6,208 nucleotides of DNA, from positions 1-6,208 of the forward strand of contig PXDP01000466.1 of NCBI GenBank assembly GCA_003565035.1, read 5' to 3'. Each line of letters opens with the position of its first letter. The stretch's first letter is position 1. This DNA is from PVC group bacterium. Lineage in GTDB: Bacteria; Verrucomicrobiota; Kiritimatiellia; SS1-B-03-39; UBA6053. Positions 3,983 through 6,208 of the stretch are shown piece by piece. The translations under genes were made by a program, and so were the position numbers. The notes below the pieces were generated by a model that saw nothing but the letters and a program-made list of their open reading frames with translations, had not been told where the DNA came from and made no database searches.

Positions 3983-6208
3983 ATGAAACATTCCCATATA
4001 GCACTTCAGTTTGGCCGCATGGTGTTGGTCGCGTTTTTTTTTAACGCTATACAGGTCCATGCCGAATTGCCCTCTGACGGAGGTTTGCGAATCGAAGTCA
4101 CTACCGCGTATAATTTCATTGTGGATTCCAACGTGGAGAGCCCGTCCACGTATGCGCCCCGTGCCGCCTATTTATCCGCGCGCATTTGGAATGACGGATC
4201 CACCCCGATCAATAATGTGATTGTGCGCGCCGGAGATTACGCGCTGAATACACCGGGAATCTATCCCAGTGTTTCAAATCCCCCGACGGGCCAGGAAGGG
4301 ACTTTTTCGTTGATACATGAGGGTGGATCGCTGGGTTTGGCGGATGCGACCCGGAATCTCGGCACTATTCAACCTGGCAGTTACAAACCGGTTTACTGGC
4401 TGGTCAGCTACCCGAACCTGGATGAGAACGGTACTTCGGTGACCCGCGGAGTCAAACCGGATGATGATTTGGTCTTGCGCTACAATATTTGGGCGACCGA
4501 GGCTTCCGGCACCCGGAATCCCCGGGTGGAACGCACCGCGACCATGCGCCGGTGTATCAGCGCCATGGCGAACAAAATTTTCCCCAACACCGCGAATAAA
4601 GTCCCCCAACTGTATCAGGATTTGTTGGAAAAATACCAGCCGGACTGGACGGATACCCCTGCGGACGGGTCCCCTGGCACCACGATTCGGACGGAGGGTA
4701 TCTGGTATGATCTGGGGAATGTGAATAAAGGTTTTGATAATGATGGCGATTTGGTGCCCGATCAGAACGCCTGGCTGCAACCCGTCGGGGATCCGGCGCT
4801 ATTCGATTCGGGATCTTTCCGCTTGGTGAAAACGTATGCCTTGATTATTGTGAAGCTCAAGGGCGGAGGTGAACTGGTTCTGGATGTCGAGGATCAGCTC
4901 TATTTTTCTAATCTGCCGGACAATACGGGTGTCATCGGTCTGGTCCGCTATGATTTCAAAGTGCTGAATTCGGGAAGTTCATCGCAACTTACACCCTATC
5001 AAATGGCGGCCTCCGGCTTCGACAACGAAAAATTCAACGGGGACTTCGGCGCATCAATTGGTGTCGGGCTGGATGCGCAGCCAAGCGCCCTGGATTTTGC
5101 AAAGGCGGTGGACAAAGAAGCCGCTGATCCTGGTGAGACCCTGGCATACAGCCTGTCGTTTGAAAATACTGGCGGGCAAGTCCTGGGCAATCCTGAACAG
5201 GGGCTGCCCTTTGTGGTCCAGGATGCGATTCCGGCGGGAACGACGTATGTGGCCTCTTCGGCTGCGGGTAATAACAGTTTCACCGGGCCCGGGTCCTTTT
5301 CAGTCCTGTATTCCACCGATGCCAGTCTCCAAACCTGGACCGATGTCGAACCCGCCGCCAGTACGGTAAGGGGCCTCCGTTGGGAATTTGATCAAGCGCT
5401 GGCCCCCGGAAGTGAGGGAACGTTGACCTTTAACGTTGACGTGAACACACCGTTTTTAGAAAGTTCACCTTTTGTGCCGAATACGGGTGTAGTGGTGTTT
5501 GGTAACGGAAGCCCTTTTCTTTCGGATACCGTCCAGACGTATATTGGAGGAAACAACTCGGTCAGTGGCCTTGTGTTTATCGATGACGGTGCCGGTGGCG
5601 GAAGCAATATGTTCGGAGATGGTTTGAAGGGGCCTGATGAGGCTCCAATTGAGAATGTTACCGTCTATTTGTATCTGGATGTGAACGGCAACGGCCAATT
5701 GGACAGCTCCGACATACTCGTTGCCGTGACCCAAAGCGACGCGAATGGTGCTTACAGCTTCAACGACCTTGCCGACGGAAATTACCTTGTTCGGGTGGAC
5801 CGGAACGACCCTGAAATTCCGGAAGGCAATGTGGCGACGGTGGGCGTGCTCAAGGCGGTGGCACTGGATCCGGACAGTAATACCACAGACCCGGTCAATG
5901 TCACCGGTGTGAATTTCGGATTTGCCCCCCTCCTTTCTCTCAGCAAAACGGGTCCGGCCACAGTGCTGAAAGACGGTCTTCTGACCTATGAAATCGCGCT
6001 CACCAACAACTTTGCGGGTGATGGAACCAGCGGGCAGGATGTGGATGTCGCGCGATGGGCCGGCACCTCGACCGGGGACACCCGGTGGTTAACTCAATCC
6101 AACGCGATTGGCGACACCCCCTCGACCTTCGCGACGGTTGACTTCAGCGGGCAGCCGACGGATCAGCTTTTTCTGGGCGGCTTCACGGCCACCGGGCCCG
6201 GAGATGTA
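3983..6208 (+). CDS. Large secreted/cell-surface protein with DUF11-like and SdrD-B-like modules (3' truncated by window)
   Basis: The frame is open from ATG 3983 to the window end (742 residues, no stop). Residues 1-27 form a signal peptide: basic/His n-region, hydrophobic V14-I23, likely cleavage after V-H-A27. Residues 28-369 match no family I recognise; they are beta-rich and include D252-N-D-G-D-L-V-P-D260, a thrombospondin-3/EF-hand-like calcium loop. From about 370 to 520 there is a DUF11-like module (FAKAVDKEAADPGETLAYSLSF). Residues 527-647 form an SdrD-B-like module (VSGLVFIDDG; GAYSFNDLADGNYLVRVD; closing NFGF) with an EF-hand-type loop, D566-V-N-G-N-G-Q-L-D574-x2-D577. A second DUF11-like module begins near 650 (LSLSKTGPATVLKDGLLTYEI). 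Only one cysteine (C191) is visible. This architecture is typical of large exported adhesin-like or matrix proteins. The C-terminal anchor or sorting signal is beyond the window. ATG 4019 is a poorer start because it removes all basic residues of the signal peptide. Confidence 0.85.
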   Translation, partial: MKHSHIALQFGRMVLVAFFFNAIQVHAELPSDGGLRIEVTTAYNFIVDSNVESPSTYAPRAAYLSARIWNDGSTPINNVIVRAGDYALNTPGIYPSVSNPPTGQEGTFSLIHEGGSLGLADATRNLGTIQPGSYKPVYWLVSYPNLDENGTSVTRGVKPDDDLVLRYNIWATEASGTRNPRVERTATMRRCISAMANKIFPNTANKVPQLYQDLLEKYQPDWTDTPADGSPGTTIRTEGIWYDLGNVNKGFDNDGDLVPDQNAWLQPVGDPALFDSGSFRLVKTYALIIVKLKGGGELVLDVEDQLYFSNLPDNTGVIGLVRYDFKVLNSGSSSQLTPYQMAASGFDNEKFNGDFGASIGVGLDAQPSALDFAKAVDKEAADPGETLAYSLSFENTGGQVLGNPEQGLPFVVQDAIPAGTTYVASSAAGNNSFTGPGSFSVLYSTDASLQTWTDVEPAASTVRGLRWEFDQALAPGSEGTLTFNVDVNTPFLESSPFVPNTGVVVFGNGSPFLSDTVQTYIGGNNSVSGLVFIDDGAGGGSNMFGDGLKGPDEAPIENVTVYLYLDVNGNGQLDSSDILVAVTQSDANGAYSFNDLADGNYLVRVDRNDPEIPEGNVATVGVLKAVALDPDSNTTDPVNVTGVNFGFAPLLSLSKTGPATVLKDGLLTYEIALTNNFAGDGTSGQDVDVARWAGTSTGDTRWLTQSNAIGDTPSTFATVDFSGQPTDQLFLGGFTATGPGDV
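4034..4042 (+). repeat. T9 homopolymer inside the signal-peptide codons
   Basis: Nine consecutive T bases encode F18-F19-F20 exactly in register. One extra T puts TAA directly after the tract. Loss of one T leads to a TGA at 4218-4220. This is a candidate slippage site that would switch off the surface protein. Confidence 0.8.

Noticed and set aside
4274..4780. A 168-codon minus-strand open frame opposite the secreted-protein gene
   Set aside because: The plus strand here encodes a continuous signal-peptide-bearing protein with recognisable modules; the antisense frame has low-complexity Arg/Gly/Ile content and no ribosome site.

Overview
The window holds six protein-coding genes: three tightly packed genes on the plus strand (2-2991), two small genes on the minus strand (3034-3686), and a long secreted protein on the plus strand that starts at 3983 and runs off the right end. 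There is no rRNA, tRNA, CRISPR array or recognisable transposase. The gene mix is a Gfo/Idh/MocA-type oxidoreductase, a GT-C-like 'PTPS-related' membrane protein, a Dabb protein, and a large exported protein with DUF11 and SdrD-B-like modules. That mix resembles environmental Verrucomicrobiota or another PVC-superphylum lineage. This placement is an inference from gene content and protein style, not from a marker gene.

Left block: the C-terminal half of an NAD(P)-dependent sugar or cyclitol dehydrogenase overlaps by 4 bp (ATGA) a pterin-4a-carbinolamine dehydratase. A 708-residue polytopic membrane protein with an extracytoplasmic Asp-Asp-His motif follows after 48 bp. The close spacing suggests co-transcription, but the three predicted activities do not form an obvious pathway. 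The phrase '6-pyruvoyl-tetrahydropterin synthase related' attached to the membrane family is not evidence of a pterin pathway here.

Middle block: a 72-residue tail-anchored-type small membrane protein and a 97-residue Dabb (stress-responsive alpha/beta barrel) protein lie on the minus strand. They converge on the membrane-protein gene, with a candidate hairpin in the 42-bp gap between the converging stop codons. The Dabb gene has a textbook AAGGAG ribosome binding site, which sets its start at 3686.

The 296-bp divergent spacer (3687-3982) is AT-rich in its right half. It holds a good candidate promoter for the Dabb gene, with nested inverted repeats over its predicted start point, a 17-bp AT palindrome, and weaker candidate promoters for the secreted protein.

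Right block: the secreted protein (at least 742 residues) has a signal peptide, an unrecognised N-terminal region of about 340 residues, a DUF11-like module, an SdrD-B-like module carrying an EF-hand-type loop, and the start of a second DUF11-like module. Its signal peptide is encoded across a T9 tract, a candidate on/off slippage site: one extra T makes an immediate TAA.

No complete new defence or metabolic system is visible. The items most worth a second look are the T9 tract, the nested dyad at the Dabb promoter, and the unassigned N-terminal region of the secreted protein.
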